A stretch of 64,000 nt of DNA from Mitsuaria sp. 7. Lineage in GTDB: Bacteria; Pseudomonadota; Gammaproteobacteria; Burkholderiales; Burkholderiaceae_C. The position numbers were made by a program, and so were the translations under genes. The stretch is from the NCBI RefSeq assembly GCF_001653795.1, contig NZ_CP011514.1:5390727-5454726 (forward strand), in the 5' to 3' direction. Shown piece after piece: positions 50,757 through 60,939 of this stretch (the stretch's first letter is position 1; every line of letters starts with the position of its first letter). The notes under the pieces were generated by a model that was given only the letters and a program-made list of their open reading frames with translations, had not been told where the DNA came from and did not search any database.

Positions 50757-52766
50757 ATGAAGCTCAAAGCGCCGTCGCTGTCGCTGCGCAGTGTGATCCT
50801 GCTTGCGGTGGTGATCGGAATCGCCGTACCGGCGCTGGCGCTGGTGGCGTTCAGCGACGCCTTCATCCGGCGCAGCCTGGAGCCGGTGCTGGAAGGCCAG
50901 CGCGCGGCCGTGCTGACGCTGGCCGCGAACGGCCTGGCCGAGCCGCTGTGGACGGTGGACAGCCCCGCGGTGCAGCGGGCGCTCGATCAACTGCTGTCGG
51001 ACGTCAACGTCTGCGCGGTCGAGCTCAGCGAGGAACGCGCCGACACCCGCGACATCGTCCGCACCAAGTGCAGCCCCGGCTGGCCGACGGTCACGCTGGC
51101 CGCGACCATCCAGCGCGACGCGCAGGTGCTGGGCAGCCTGCGGGTGCAGTTCGACGACGCCGCGCAGGAACGCATGCTGGAAGAAGGCCGGCGGCAGACC
51201 GCGCTCATCGTCGCGTTCCAGGTGGCGGCGGGCGTCGTCATCGTGCTGATGGTGTTCTATCTGCGCCTGGTGCGGCCGATCGACCGCCTGAAGCGGCTGG
51301 CCAGCGCGATCGCCGAGCGCCAGCCGGTCCCGCGCCTGCGCTGGAACCGCAAGGACGAGCTGGGCCAGCTCGGCGTCCACCTGGACCAGATGGGCCAGCA
51401 GATCGCCGGCCTGCTGGCCGACATGGAAAGCAAGAACGCGCAGCTGCATCAGCTGGCGATGTACGACCACCTCACCGGGCTGCCCAACCGGACGCTGTTC
51501 CGGGAGGTGTTCCTGCATGAGGCCGCCGTGGCGCGCCGCGACCAGACGCACCTGGCGCTGTTGTTCGTCGACCTGGACCGCTTCAAGGCGATCAACGATT
51601 CGCTGGGTCACGCGGCCGGCGACCGCATGCTGCTGCAGGCCAGCGAACGCCTGCGCCAGGCGGTGCGGGAATCGGACCTGGCCTGCCGCGTCAGCGGCGA
51701 CGAATTCCTGCTGCTGATGCGCGACTCCAGCGAGCACGTCGGCGTTGCCGCGCAGCGCCTGATCGAGGCGCTCAACGCGCCGCTGCAGCTCGAAGGCGGC
51801 GTGGCGAGCGTGTCGGCGAGCGTGGGCATCGCGCTGTTCCCGCGCGATGGCGACGACTTCGACACGCTGGTCCGGCACGCCGACCTGGCGATGTACCGCG
51901 CCAAGCAGATGGGCCGATCGCGCTACAGCTTCTTCCAGCAGGACATGGACGCGGCGGCGGTGGAGCGGATGGAGCTCGAGCGCGAACTGAAGCTGGCGCT
52001 CGAACGCGACGAGCTGCTGCTCCATTACCAGGCCGTCGTGGACGCCCGCACCGGGGAGTGGTCGGGGCTGGAGGCGCTCATGCGCTGGCAGCATCCGCAG
52101 CGCGGCCTGGTGATGCCGGGCCAGTTCATCGAGCTGGCGGAAGAGACGGGCCAGATCCTGGCGCTCGGCTGGAGCACGATCGAGCAGGCCTGCGCCCAGC
52201 TCGCGCGCTGGAAGGCGGCGGGACGGCATCCCGGGCCGATCTCGATCAACCTGTCGGCCCTGCAGTTCCGCGAACCGCGGCTGGCCGAGCGCATCGCCGA
52301 GTCCATGCGTCGCCACGCCGTCGCTCCCGGCGAACTGGCGATCGAGCTGACGGAGAGCTCGCTGCTGACCGACACGGACACCGTCCTGCAGACGCTGGCG
52401 CGCCTGTCGGAACTGGGGCTGAGCCTGTCGGTCGACGATTTCGGGACGGGGTATTCCTCGCTCGCCTATCTGAAGCTGCTGCGCCCGGCGCGGCTGAAGA
52501 TCGACCGGGCCTTCGTCCGGGACCTGCCCAACAGCGCGGACGACCGCGCGCTGGTGCGGGCCATGATGGGCATGGCCGAGGCGCTGAGCATCGACGTCGT
52601 CGCCGAAGGCGTCGAAACGGAGGAGCAGCGCGACGCGTTGCTCGCGCTCGGCTGCTGGCAGCAGCAGGGCTACTTCTATTGCCGTCCGCAGCCCGCCGTG
52701 GCGCTCGCGGACCGGCTGGCCGTCTGGCCGCCCCAGGCTGGGGCGCTGCATCCCGCGCAGGTCTGA
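50757..52766 (+). CDS. Membrane GGDEF-EAL protein with HAMP domain
   Basis: A 669-residue c-di-GMP enzyme. Two membrane helices (~15-35 and ~150-170) enclose a ~115-residue periplasmic sensor, then come HAMP, GGDEF and EAL domains. The GGDEF site reads SGDEF (first Gly replaced by Ser) with no I-site RxxD at the proper place, so cyclase activity is doubtful. The EAL domain keeps GLEALMRW, ELTESSLL, DDFGTGYSSLAYLKLL, KIDRAFVRDL and VVAEGVETEEQ, so phosphodiesterase activity is likely. It is divergent from uvrA and stands alone. Confidence 0.93.
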   Translation: MKLKAPSLSLRSVILLAVVIGIAVPALALVAFSDAFIRRSLEPVLEGQRAAVLTLAANGLAEPLWTVDSPAVQRALDQLLSDVNVCAVELSEERADTRDIVRTKCSPGWPTVTLAATIQRDAQVLGSLRVQFDDAAQERMLEEGRRQTALIVAFQVAAGVVIVLMVFYLRLVRPIDRLKRLASAIAERQPVPRLRWNRKDELGQLGVHLDQMGQQIAGLLADMESKNAQLHQLAMYDHLTGLPNRTLFREVFLHEAAVARRDQTHLALLFVDLDRFKAINDSLGHAAGDRMLLQASERLRQAVRESDLACRVSGDEFLLLMRDSSEHVGVAAQRLIEALNAPLQLEGGVASVSASVGIALFPRDGDDFDTLVRHADLAMYRAKQMGRSRYSFFQQDMDAAAVERMELERELKLALERDELLLHYQAVVDARTGEWSGLEALMRWQHPQRGLVMPGQFIELAEETGQILALGWSTIEQACAQLARWKAAGRHPGPISINLSALQFREPRLAERIAESMRRHAVAPGELAIELTESSLLTDTDTVLQTLARLSELGLSLSVDDFGTGYSSLAYLKLLRPARLKIDRAFVRDLPNSADDRALVRAMMGMAEALSIDVVAEGVETEEQRDALLALGCWQQQGYFYCRPQPAVALADRLAVWPPQAGALHPAQV

Positions 52767-52921
52767 GACCACCCCCCTAACTTCCGTTCAGCCGGCTGAC
52801 CGGCATTTCGGCGCGCGATTGCGGCAATTCGTCGCGTCCGGATGGTCTTGTCATTTCCGGCGGCGCACAGTCCACCCTCGTTGAACCTTCCAGACAGGAA
52901 AGACACCGCAGGGGACCCACC

Positions 52922-53104
52922 ATGAACGACGCCGCCAAGACCTTCCTCACCGCCCTGGCCGCCGTGGCCAGCGCCGCCGTCATCGCCTTGTGGCTGGCGG
53001 ACACGAACGAGGCCGCGCGTCTGTCCAACCCCCTGCCCCTGCACTGGGCCGAGCAGACCATGCCGGGACCTCAGGCCGAAGAGGCCAGCAAGCCGCGCGG
53101 ATGA
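52922..53104 (+). CDS. Small single-pass membrane protein
   Basis: A 60-residue protein with one membrane helix (FLTALAAVASAAVIALWLAD) and a short hydrophilic C-terminus. It has an AGGGGA ribosome site before the ATG and is followed by a good terminator, which supports a real gene. No family recognised. Confidence 0.6.
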   Translation: MNDAAKTFLTALAAVASAAVIALWLADTNEAARLSNPLPLHWAEQTMPGPQAEEASKPRG

Positions 53105-53152
53105 CCGTGCGGCCTGCGCTCCGATAGACGCCACGCTTCCCCCCGGCATTTC

Positions 53153-53182
53153 GAAGCCCGCCTGACCCGCGGGCTTCTTTTT
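53153..53182 (+). terminator. Intrinsic terminator after small membrane protein gene
   Basis: Stem 53153-53161 pairs perfectly with 53169-53177 and is followed by five T at 53178-53182. Confidence 0.92.
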
Positions 53183-53237
53183 GTCCGCTTCCTTGTCCGT
53201 TCCGTGTGTCCGCAGTGTCCGATGTGTCCGCGGACAC
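53182..53237. promoter_or_regulatory. TGTCCG repeat cluster ending in a 14-bp palindrome
   Basis: TGTCCG occurs five times (53182, 53194, 53207, 53216, 53225). The last copy is part of the perfect palindrome GTGTCCGCGGACAC at 53224-53237. It precedes the gene at 53431 by ~190 bases and may be an operator for a dimeric regulator; the regulator is unknown. Confidence 0.45.
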
Positions 53238-53430
53238 AGGACCCGTGATCGCTCAGAACATCGATGGAATCGAGCCTCTGAGCGATCGGCGATGCCGGAC
53301 CAACCATTCGTCGCGATTTCTCGCAGTTCAATCCGCCACCGCGCGCATTCGTCGCTTGCGCCTCGCGGAGCGGGGCCGCAATGACGACACTGTCTTCACT
53401 GACACACGCAACCCCTCCAAGGAGATCGAC

Positions 53431-53733
53431 ATGAGCACCACCACTTTCAAGACCCGTTCCACCCGCAGCCCGCGCATCGGCATGACCGGCGCCGCGAGCT
53501 TCAAGGCCTTCGCCTTCGGCATCGGCGCCACGCTGGCGATCGCGTTCAGCCTGCTGCACGTGCAGGACCAGCGCGAGCAGCGCGCCGCCGTGATCACGCT
53601 CGATCCGGTGGTCATCACCGCCAAGCGCACCCAGCTGCCGACCGTCTACATCACCGGTCGCCGCGACACGTCCGCCGACGGCCAGCGCCTGGCTTCGGCC
53701 GCGCAGGTCGGTTGCACGACCCAGCTCTGCTGA
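53431..53733 (+). CDS. Small hypothetical membrane-associated protein
   Basis: A 100-residue protein with one hydrophobic helix (AFAFGIGATLAIAFSLL), then DPVVITAKRTQLPTVYITGRR and a C-terminal Cys pair (VGCTTQLC). The VVITAKR segment resembles the TonB-box region of receptors but there is no plug or barrel. Strong ribosome site AGGAG precedes the start at 53431 and a bidirectional terminator follows, so it is likely expressed. No family recognised. Confidence 0.65.
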   Translation: MSTTTFKTRSTRSPRIGMTGAASFKAFAFGIGATLAIAFSLLHVQDQREQRAAVITLDPVVITAKRTQLPTVYITGRRDTSADGQRLASAAQVGCTTQLC

Positions 53734-53768
53734 GCTCCCGCGGTTGCGCTGTCAGAGCGGCGACCGCG

Positions 53769-53796
53769 GCAGATCAGCTGTAGCAGATCAGCTGTA
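53769..53796. repeat. Two tandem 14-bp repeats
   Basis: GCAGATCAGCTGTA occurs twice head to tail (53769-53782, 53783-53796), just before the terminator between convergent genes. Confidence 0.85.
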
Positions 53797-53808
53797 GCGC
53801 TCGCCAAC

Positions 53809-53837
53809 GAAAACGCCCGGCATTGCCGGGCGTTTTC
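53809..53837. terminator. Bidirectional terminator between small-protein gene and recQ
   Basis: A 13-bp perfect stem (53809-53821 with 53825-53837) around ATT is flanked by A-tract on the left and T-tract on the right, so it can stop both convergent transcripts. Confidence 0.9.
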
Positions 53838-53850
53838 CTTTGGGGTCGGT

Positions 53851-53884
53851 CCTCGCCCTCAGTCCTCGCCCTCAGTCCTCGCCC

Positions 53885-53889
<5 letters not shown>
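53851..53889. repeat. Three tandem 13-bp repeats at the recQ 3' end
   Basis: CCTCGCCCTCAGT occurs three times in a row (53851-53863, 53864-53876, 53877-53889). The recQ stop codon is inside the right-hand copy. Confidence 0.92.
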
Positions 53890-55753
<1,864 letters not shown>

Positions 55754-55867
55754 GGAGCGCTCGATTGTCCCGTACATCCACGGGTCCGCCGTTCACCCGG
55801 TCCTGATCGGACGAGAACGCGACGCAGAGCGGCATCGAACCTCCACAGCACAGGCAGACACGTCGAC

Positions 55868-56836
55868 ATGATTGCTGCGCCGTTGCCCGATGACGAGAAC
55901 GCCCGCCTGTCCACGCTGCGCGTGCTGCAGGTGCTGGACACGGATCCCGAGGAACGCTTCGACCGCTTGACGCGGATGGCCAGACGGCTGTTCCAGGTGC
56001 CGATCGCGCTGGTGAGCCTGGTGGACGCGGATCGCCAGTGGTTCAAGTCGGCGCAGGGCCTGGACGTGTCGGAGACGCCGCGCGACATCAGCTTCTGCGG
56101 CCACGCGATCATGTCGGACGACATCCTACTGATCCCCGACACGCATGCGGATCCGCGCTTCGCGGACAACCCGCTGGTGACCGGCGGGCCGATGATCCGC
56201 TTCTACGCGGGCTGCCCGGTGCGTGCGCCGAGCGGGCACCGGCTCGGCACGCTGTGCCTGATCGACCGCGCGCCGCGCGGCTTCGACACGGACGACCAGG
56301 CGACGTTGCGCGACATGGCCTTCATGGTCGAACAGCAGTTCGCGGCGATGTACATGGCCATGGTCGATGAACTGACCGGCCTGGCGAACCGGCGCGGCTT
56401 CGAGTCGCAGGCGGGTCATGTCCTCGCGCTGTGCCGGCGCAAACAGTGGCCGGCGACGATGCTGTACTTCGACCTCGACCACTTCAAGCACGTCAATGAC
56501 CGCTACGGCCATGCGGAGGGCGACTGGGCGCTGAAGTCCTTCGCGGACATCCTGCGCTTCTGCCTGCGGTCGTCGGACGTGGTGGCGCGCACCGGCGGGG
56601 ACGAGTTCGTGGCGCTGCTCAGCGGCACGGCGACCGAGCAGATGGCGCCGGCGCTGGAGCGCGTGCGGACGCAGGTCGGCGCGCTCAACCTGCGGGCGCA
56701 GCGGGGCTATGAACTGGCCTTCAGCGTGGGCGACGCGGCGATGTCCGGCGAGGCGCCGCTGGCGCTGGAGGAACTGATGCAGCAAGCGGATGCCGCGATG
56801 TATGCCAACAAGCAGTCGCGGCGGCGGATGAACTGA
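55868..56836 (+). CDS. GAF-domain diguanylate cyclase
   Basis: A 322-residue soluble enzyme. An N-terminal GAF domain (residues ~20-155; VPIALVSLVDADRQWFKSAQ, DISFCGHAIM, PVRAPSGHRLGTLCLID) is followed by GGDEF. Active site ARTGGDEFVALL is intact and the I-site RSSD lies five residues before it, so c-di-GMP synthesis with product inhibition is expected. The GAF domain is of the type preceding many cyclases, ligand unknown. Start at 55868 (MIAAPLPDDEN). Confidence 0.94.
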   Translation: MIAAPLPDDENARLSTLRVLQVLDTDPEERFDRLTRMARRLFQVPIALVSLVDADRQWFKSAQGLDVSETPRDISFCGHAIMSDDILLIPDTHADPRFADNPLVTGGPMIRFYAGCPVRAPSGHRLGTLCLIDRAPRGFDTDDQATLRDMAFMVEQQFAAMYMAMVDELTGLANRRGFESQAGHVLALCRRKQWPATMLYFDLDHFKHVNDRYGHAEGDWALKSFADILRFCLRSSDVVARTGGDEFVALLSGTATEQMAPALERVRTQVGALNLRAQRGYELAFSVGDAAMSGEAPLALEELMQQADAAMYANKQSRRRMN

Positions 56837-57076
56837 GCCGTGCCCCCCCGATCCGAGTCGTTCACCGACTTGGAGTCGGCATCAGATCGGCGTTTTCGAG
56901 CAATCGCCCCCGGCGGGAGCCAGCGGCATAATCCCACCCCTGAGCCGCGTTTCCGGCAGCCGATTCCGGCCTGGAGACGGACCCCACAGGCCTGTTCCGG
57001 GCCGTTCCGGGCGATAGGCGGCGCAAGAGCATCCTTTTCCGAACACCCCAACCATACGCAAGCGAAGGCAACCACC

Positions 57077-57628
57077 ATGGCCTCGGTCAATAAAGTCATC
57101 ATCCTCGGCAACCTGGGCCGTGATCCCGAACTGCGCTACACGCCGAGTGGCAGCGCGGTGTGCAACGTGAGCATCGCCACGACGCGCAACTGGAAGAGCC
57201 GCGAAGGCGGCGAGCGCCAGGAAGAGACCGAATGGCACCGTGTGGTGTTCTACGACCGCCTGGCGGAGATCGCCGGCGAGTACCTGAAGAAGGGCCGTCC
57301 GGTCTACGTCGAAGGCCGCCTGAAGACCCGCAAGTGGCAGGACAAGGAAGGCAAGGACAACTACACCACCGAGATCATCGCCGAGCAGATGCAACTGCTG
57401 GGCGGCCGTGACGGCGAAGAGGGCGGTGGTGGCGGTGGCGGCTACAGCCGCGAACAGCGCGGCGGCGGTCAAGGCGGTGGCCAGGGCGGCGGCGGCAGTG
57501 GTCGCGACAGCGGCGACTTCGACGCTCCGCGCGCGCCGGCGCCCCGCGCGGCAGCTCCTCGCGCCCCGGCCCCCGCGCCGAAGGCCGCGACCGGCTTCGA
57601 CGACATGGATGACGATATTCCGTTCTGA
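57077..57628 (+). CDS. ssb: Single-stranded DNA-binding protein
   Basis: A 183-residue SSB. The OB-fold covers residues 1-110 ([40 protein letters not shown]). It is followed by a Gly-rich then Pro/Ala-rich linker and the acidic interaction tip DDMDDDIPF that recruits RecQ and other repair proteins. Start at 57077 matches the family. About 240 bases upstream carry no gene and no LexA box I can see. Confidence 0.97.
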   Translation: MASVNKVIILGNLGRDPELRYTPSGSAVCNVSIATTRNWKSREGGERQEETEWHRVVFYDRLAEIAGEYLKKGRPVYVEGRLKTRKWQDKEGKDNYTTEIIAEQMQLLGGRDGEEGGGGGGGYSREQRGGGQGGGQGGGGSGRDSGDFDAPRAPAPRAAAPRAPAPAPKAATGFDDMDDDIPF

Positions 57629-57663
57629 TAGCCCCGGCTCACGCCGAGCCGCTCTCTGAACGA

Positions 57664-57699
57664 ACAAGGCCCGCTGGCATCACTGCCGCGGGCCTTTGT
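57664..57699. terminator. Bidirectional terminator between ssb and the secreted protein gene
   Basis: ACAAGGCCCGC at 57664-57674 pairs with GCGGGCC and TTTGT at 57688-57699, with an inner GGCA/TGCC stem. It lies between convergent genes. Confidence 0.8.
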
Positions 57700-57734
57700 C
57701 ATTGCCGTTCAATCGGTCGAGTGACTGCTGTCCT

Positions 57735-58688
57735 TCAGAAGAAGTAGCAATACGGCTGCACCCGCGTGTTCGGGCAGAAGACCTCGTCGATGTAGGTCCG
57801 GTTGTCCCACAACGCGAAGTTGTAGCCGTTGAAGTTCAGCGAGAACACCGGGTCGTTCGAGGTCGCGGTGTGCGCGTATCCGGTCGGGCCGTGGATGTAG
57901 TGCTTCGGGTCTCCGATCGTCATGGTCAGGTCGATGGACCAGAACGCGTTCGCGAGGTCCGACTTGAAGCTCGGCCACAGGTCCGACCCGTTCACGACGA
58001 ACAGGTTGTTGGGCAGGGTGTCCAGACCCATCAGCTGCACCGGCGCCAGCTTGCTGACCTCGCCCAGGGCGTTGTACGCCGCGCGCAGCCCGTCGGCGAT
58101 GGCCTGGTCGACGTAGTGGGTCACGATCGCGTCCACCACGATGTTGACGAACGGGATCCAGTCCAGGCTGGTATCGCAGGTGTAGGACGGCGTCACCGAG
58201 AAGTTCTCGACGTTGGCGAAGGTGAACACGCCGGTGTACGGATCGATCGTGCCGTTGACGCGTGTCGACGAGTTGATCGTGGCCTGGACCTGGCAGGTCA
58301 CCGTGACGCCGAGCTTGGACTGCTGCACGCGGACCGAGCCGGTGGCCTGAAGCCCCCAGAAGGAAGCGACGCCGTTCTTCAGCTGCAGGTAGACCGGTCC
58401 GCTGACGGTGGACGCCGCGCTGTTGGCGACGGCACCGTTGACCGACTGGAGGGCCTCCTTGATCTTGGGCTGGATGGCCGACTTGATCTTGGACATCACC
58501 GAGGCCTGGGCATCGACGATGGGCCGGTAGACGCTGCCGGCCTGGGCCTGGTCGAAGCGCGTGTTGCGACCGTCGGGCAGGACCAGCGTGCCGCTGTAGA
58601 CATTGGTGCTGGCGAAGGCGGACAGTGAGGTCAGGCTGCCGAGGGCCATCGCGGCGATGACGCCGAGTCGGGACAGAGTTCGATTCAT
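57735..58688 (-). CDS. Secreted protein of unknown family
   Basis: A 317-residue exported protein. A signal peptide (LGVIAAMALGSLTSLSAFAS) is followed by a mature part with beta-rich segments TVSGPVYLQLKNG and VRVQQSKLGVTVTCQV. A Trp/Tyr-rich C-terminal third ends CPNTRVQPYCYFF with a probable disulfide. Cys pairs (VTC, YTC; FC, YC) suggest an extracytoplasmic fold. I recognise no family. Ribosome site GGGAG lies eight bases before the ATG at 58688. Confidence 0.75.
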   Translation of the reverse strand: MNRTLSRLGVIAAMALGSLTSLSAFASTNVYSGTLVLPDGRNTRFDQAQAGSVYRPIVDAQASVMSKIKSAIQPKIKEALQSVNGAVANSAASTVSGPVYLQLKNGVASFWGLQATGSVRVQQSKLGVTVTCQVQATINSSTRVNGTIDPYTGVFTFANVENFSVTPSYTCDTSLDWIPFVNIVVDAIVTHYVDQAIADGLRAAYNALGEVSKLAPVQLMGLDTLPNNLFVVNGSDLWPSFKSDLANAFWSIDLTMTIGDPKHYIHGPTGYAHTATSNDPVFSLNFNGYNFALWDNRTYIDEVFCPNTRVQPYCYFF

Positions 58689-59276
58689 GACAGAAGCTCC
58701 CTTTGTTGAGTGGCCCAGCGACGGCCCGTCGGACACGTGATCGAGGATCAGGTCAGGAGAGGGCGCTCCACCGTGACCGGACATGCGGCGGCCAGCGAGG
58801 GCATGGTCGCGTCGTTCCCGTCCTGGTGGAGCCCTCCCCTGGGCCTGTCCGCGTTGTTGTCTGGTGTCGGACAGCGACGACGCTTTGCGCGCCTGTCGCG
58901 GGACCATGCTATCGATGGCCTTCCTGACGCCTGTGCAGTGGAAACCCTGGCGGGGTCTCAGGCGTTCGCATTGAAGCAATTCGGCTCACGCGCGCTTGAC
59001 GCGCTGGACCTTGGAGGCCTCTGCCACATCGGACGCCTTGCGGACTCCCTTGGAACCGGGACTTCCCGACCCGCACTGAAGGCACGCCTTCCGCCTGTCG
59101 CCAACGAAGATGACGGATGTCAGGTCGTCGAGGCGGCTGTAACGGGCGTGCACTTTCCATCCGTTCGTGCACGGGACAAACCTACGTCGGCGCGGCGTCT
59201 CCGCAAATGCCGATCAGCAACACGACGACGCGACGGGCGGGCGGCACCCTTCCACCTCTGGTTCTGGTTCTGGCTC
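58689..59276. other. 588-base intergenic region without a clear gene
   Basis: It lies upstream of the secreted-protein gene and downstream of the RidA gene, both on the minus strand. Open frames on both strands lack ribosome sites and protein-like composition. It should hold the promoter of the secreted-protein gene and the end of the RidA operon. I see no terminator or repeat. Confidence 0.4.
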
Positions 59277-59750
59277 TCAGGGCTGGACGGAGACCGTCAG
59301 ATCCAGCTCCACGCTCGCGTTCTTCGGCAGCGCATAGACGCCGACCGAGGTCCGCACATGCGTGCCCGCAGGACCGAGCACCTGCACCAGCAACTCCGAC
59401 GCGCCGTCAGCCACTTCGCTGAGCTGGGTGAAGTTCTCGGCGCACTGCGTGAAGACGTTCAGACGAAGGATCTGCTTCACCGCGTCCAGCGAGCCGAGCG
59501 AGCGCTGCAGCAGCACCAGCGCGCGCATCGCGCAGATCTTGGCGGCGTGCTGCGCGCGAGCAAGGTCCACCTCGGTGCCGACGCGGCCGGTCACCACGAC
59601 GGTGTCCTTCACGCGCGGCACCTGGCCGCTCACGTAGACGGTGTTTCCGTCGCGCATCAGCGGCTGATAGTTGCCGCCGGCCTTGATCTCGCCGTCGAAG
59701 TCGTAGCCCAGTTGCTGGGCGGCTTGGGTGAGGGCCTGGTCTCTGCTCAT
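59277..59750 (-). CDS. RidA/YjgF-family protein
   Basis: A 157-residue protein of the YjgF-like endoribonuclease/chorismate-mutase-fold type. It has GNTVYVSGQVPR, ALVLLQRSLGSLDAVKQILR and the C-terminal VRTSVGVYALPKNASVELDL with the conserved Arg. RidA proteins hydrolyse reactive enamine/imine intermediates; this longer subgroup is less studied. Start at 59750 (MSRDQALTQAAQ); a start 10 codons upstream is possible. Last gene of the minus-strand operon. Confidence 0.88.
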   Translation of the reverse strand: MSRDQALTQAAQQLGYDFDGEIKAGGNYQPLMRDGNTVYVSGQVPRVKDTVVVTGRVGTEVDLARAQHAAKICAMRALVLLQRSLGSLDAVKQILRLNVFTQCAENFTQLSEVADGASELLVQVLGPAGTHVRTSVGVYALPKNASVELDLTVSVQP

Positions 59751-59790
59751 GGTGTGCTCGTCGAAAGGGAGTTGCCCCATTCTGACGCGA

Positions 59791-60477
59791 TCACGCCTTG
59801 TGATCCGACCTCACATCCATCACGACCAGGCCGACGAGCATCACCAGCGGTAATAGCAGCGACCAGAATTTCCACCCCGCATACGCGAACGCCCCGGACA
59901 GCGCGCCGATCGCGAACGCCACCACCGGCCAGATGAAGCGCTTCAGCCGGTCCCGCACCTCCGGGCCGGCCGCGCCGCGCAGCAGGTCGACGCTGTCGAT
60001 CACCACCTGCGTGACGTTCCCCGTCATCACCGTCGTCGGCGTCAGCGCCGGCCACGCCAACCGCCCCGCCGCGTTCTGCACGCCCATCGCGGCCGTCATG
60101 AACAGCCCCGTCGCCATCGCCCATGGCGCATCCGGCGCGAGCGCCGCTCCCGCCGGCACGCTGCAGACGAGCGCCACCAGCAGCAGCACCGTCTGCATCA
60201 CGAGCAGCGGCCGGCTGGCCACCGTCTTTGTCCGCTCGCAGCGCAGCGCCACCAGACGCGCGAGCGCCACCGCCGCGATGAAGGTCGGGAACACCAGCAG
60301 CTTCAGCAGCACGCTGTTGGCGCTCGCGCGGCTGAGCTCCGCGCCGATCAGCACGAAGTTGCCCGTCACGTGCGCCGTGAACAGCCCGAACAGCGCCACG
60401 AACCCCACCGTGTCCACATAGCCGCCGATGAAGCCCAGCGCGAGGCTCGCCAGCAGCAGCTTCTTCGCGCCGGTCAT
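59791..60477 (-). CDS. YoaK/DUF1275-family membrane protein
   Basis: A 228-residue protein with about six membrane helices and the DUF1275 signatures GFIGGYVDTVGFVALFGLF and AHVTGNFVLIGAEL, GVQNAAGRL and VMTGNVTQVVID. Function unknown; suspected small-molecule transporter. It overlaps the DoxX gene by four bases. Confidence 0.9.
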   Translation of the reverse strand: MTGAKKLLLASLALGFIGGYVDTVGFVALFGLFTAHVTGNFVLIGAELSRASANSVLLKLLVFPTFIAAVALARLVALRCERTKTVASRPLLVMQTVLLLVALVCSVPAGAALAPDAPWAMATGLFMTAAMGVQNAAGRLAWPALTPTTVMTGNVTQVVIDSVDLLRGAAGPEVRDRLKRFIWPVVAFAIGALSGAFAYAGWKFWSLLLPLVMLVGLVVMDVRSDHKA

Positions 60478-60908
60478 GCGGCCCCCTTGCGCTCGAGCAC
60501 CGCGATCCTCGCCGCCATCGCCAGCGCGCAGATCAGTCCGAGGTGCTCGAAGAACGCGTTCTTCGCCATGAAGCGGGCTTGCCCGCTCAGGTCCCAGAAG
60601 TTGTTGGCGACCAGCATCGCCACCAGCGTCAGCACACCCAGCGCACCGGCCGCGAGCCACACCTGACGGTTGACGATCAGCAGCACCGAGCCGATCAGCT
60701 CGACCGCGATCGCCAGCACCGCCCACAGCGCCGCCGGTTGCAGACCGAAGTGCGCCTGTTCCGCGACCGCGCCGGAGAAGTCCAGCGCCTTGTCGATCCC
60801 GCCGATGAGATAGGCCGAGGCCAACCCCACCCGAAGCAGGCACCCGAAGGTGGGCCATTGCAGGATGCTCTCCACCCATCGGGGGGCAGCGGGGGATGAA
60901 GTTTTCAT
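60474..60908 (-). CDS. DoxX-family membrane protein
   Basis: A 144-residue protein with four membrane helices: LRVGLASAYLIGGIDKALDF, ALWAVLAIAVELIGSVLLIV, LAAGALGVLTLVAMLVAN and LGLICALAMAARIAVLE. The FWDLSGQARFMAKNAFFEHL segment is typical of DoxX-like proteins. Members are linked to oxidative or thiol stress but the activity is not settled. Start at 60908; MSEFRA at 60926 is an alternative. Confidence 0.85.
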   Translation of the reverse strand: MKTSSPAAPRWVESILQWPTFGCLLRVGLASAYLIGGIDKALDFSGAVAEQAHFGLQPAALWAVLAIAVELIGSVLLIVNRQVWLAAGALGVLTLVAMLVANNFWDLSGQARFMAKNAFFEHLGLICALAMAARIAVLERKGAA

Positions 60909-60939
60909 CGCTCGGAATTCACTCATTGGATGTCTCTGG

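Noticed and set aside
58710..59936. Plus-strand open frame through the 588-base spacer
   Set aside because: Continues into the antisense of the RidA gene, has no ribosome site and no protein-like character.
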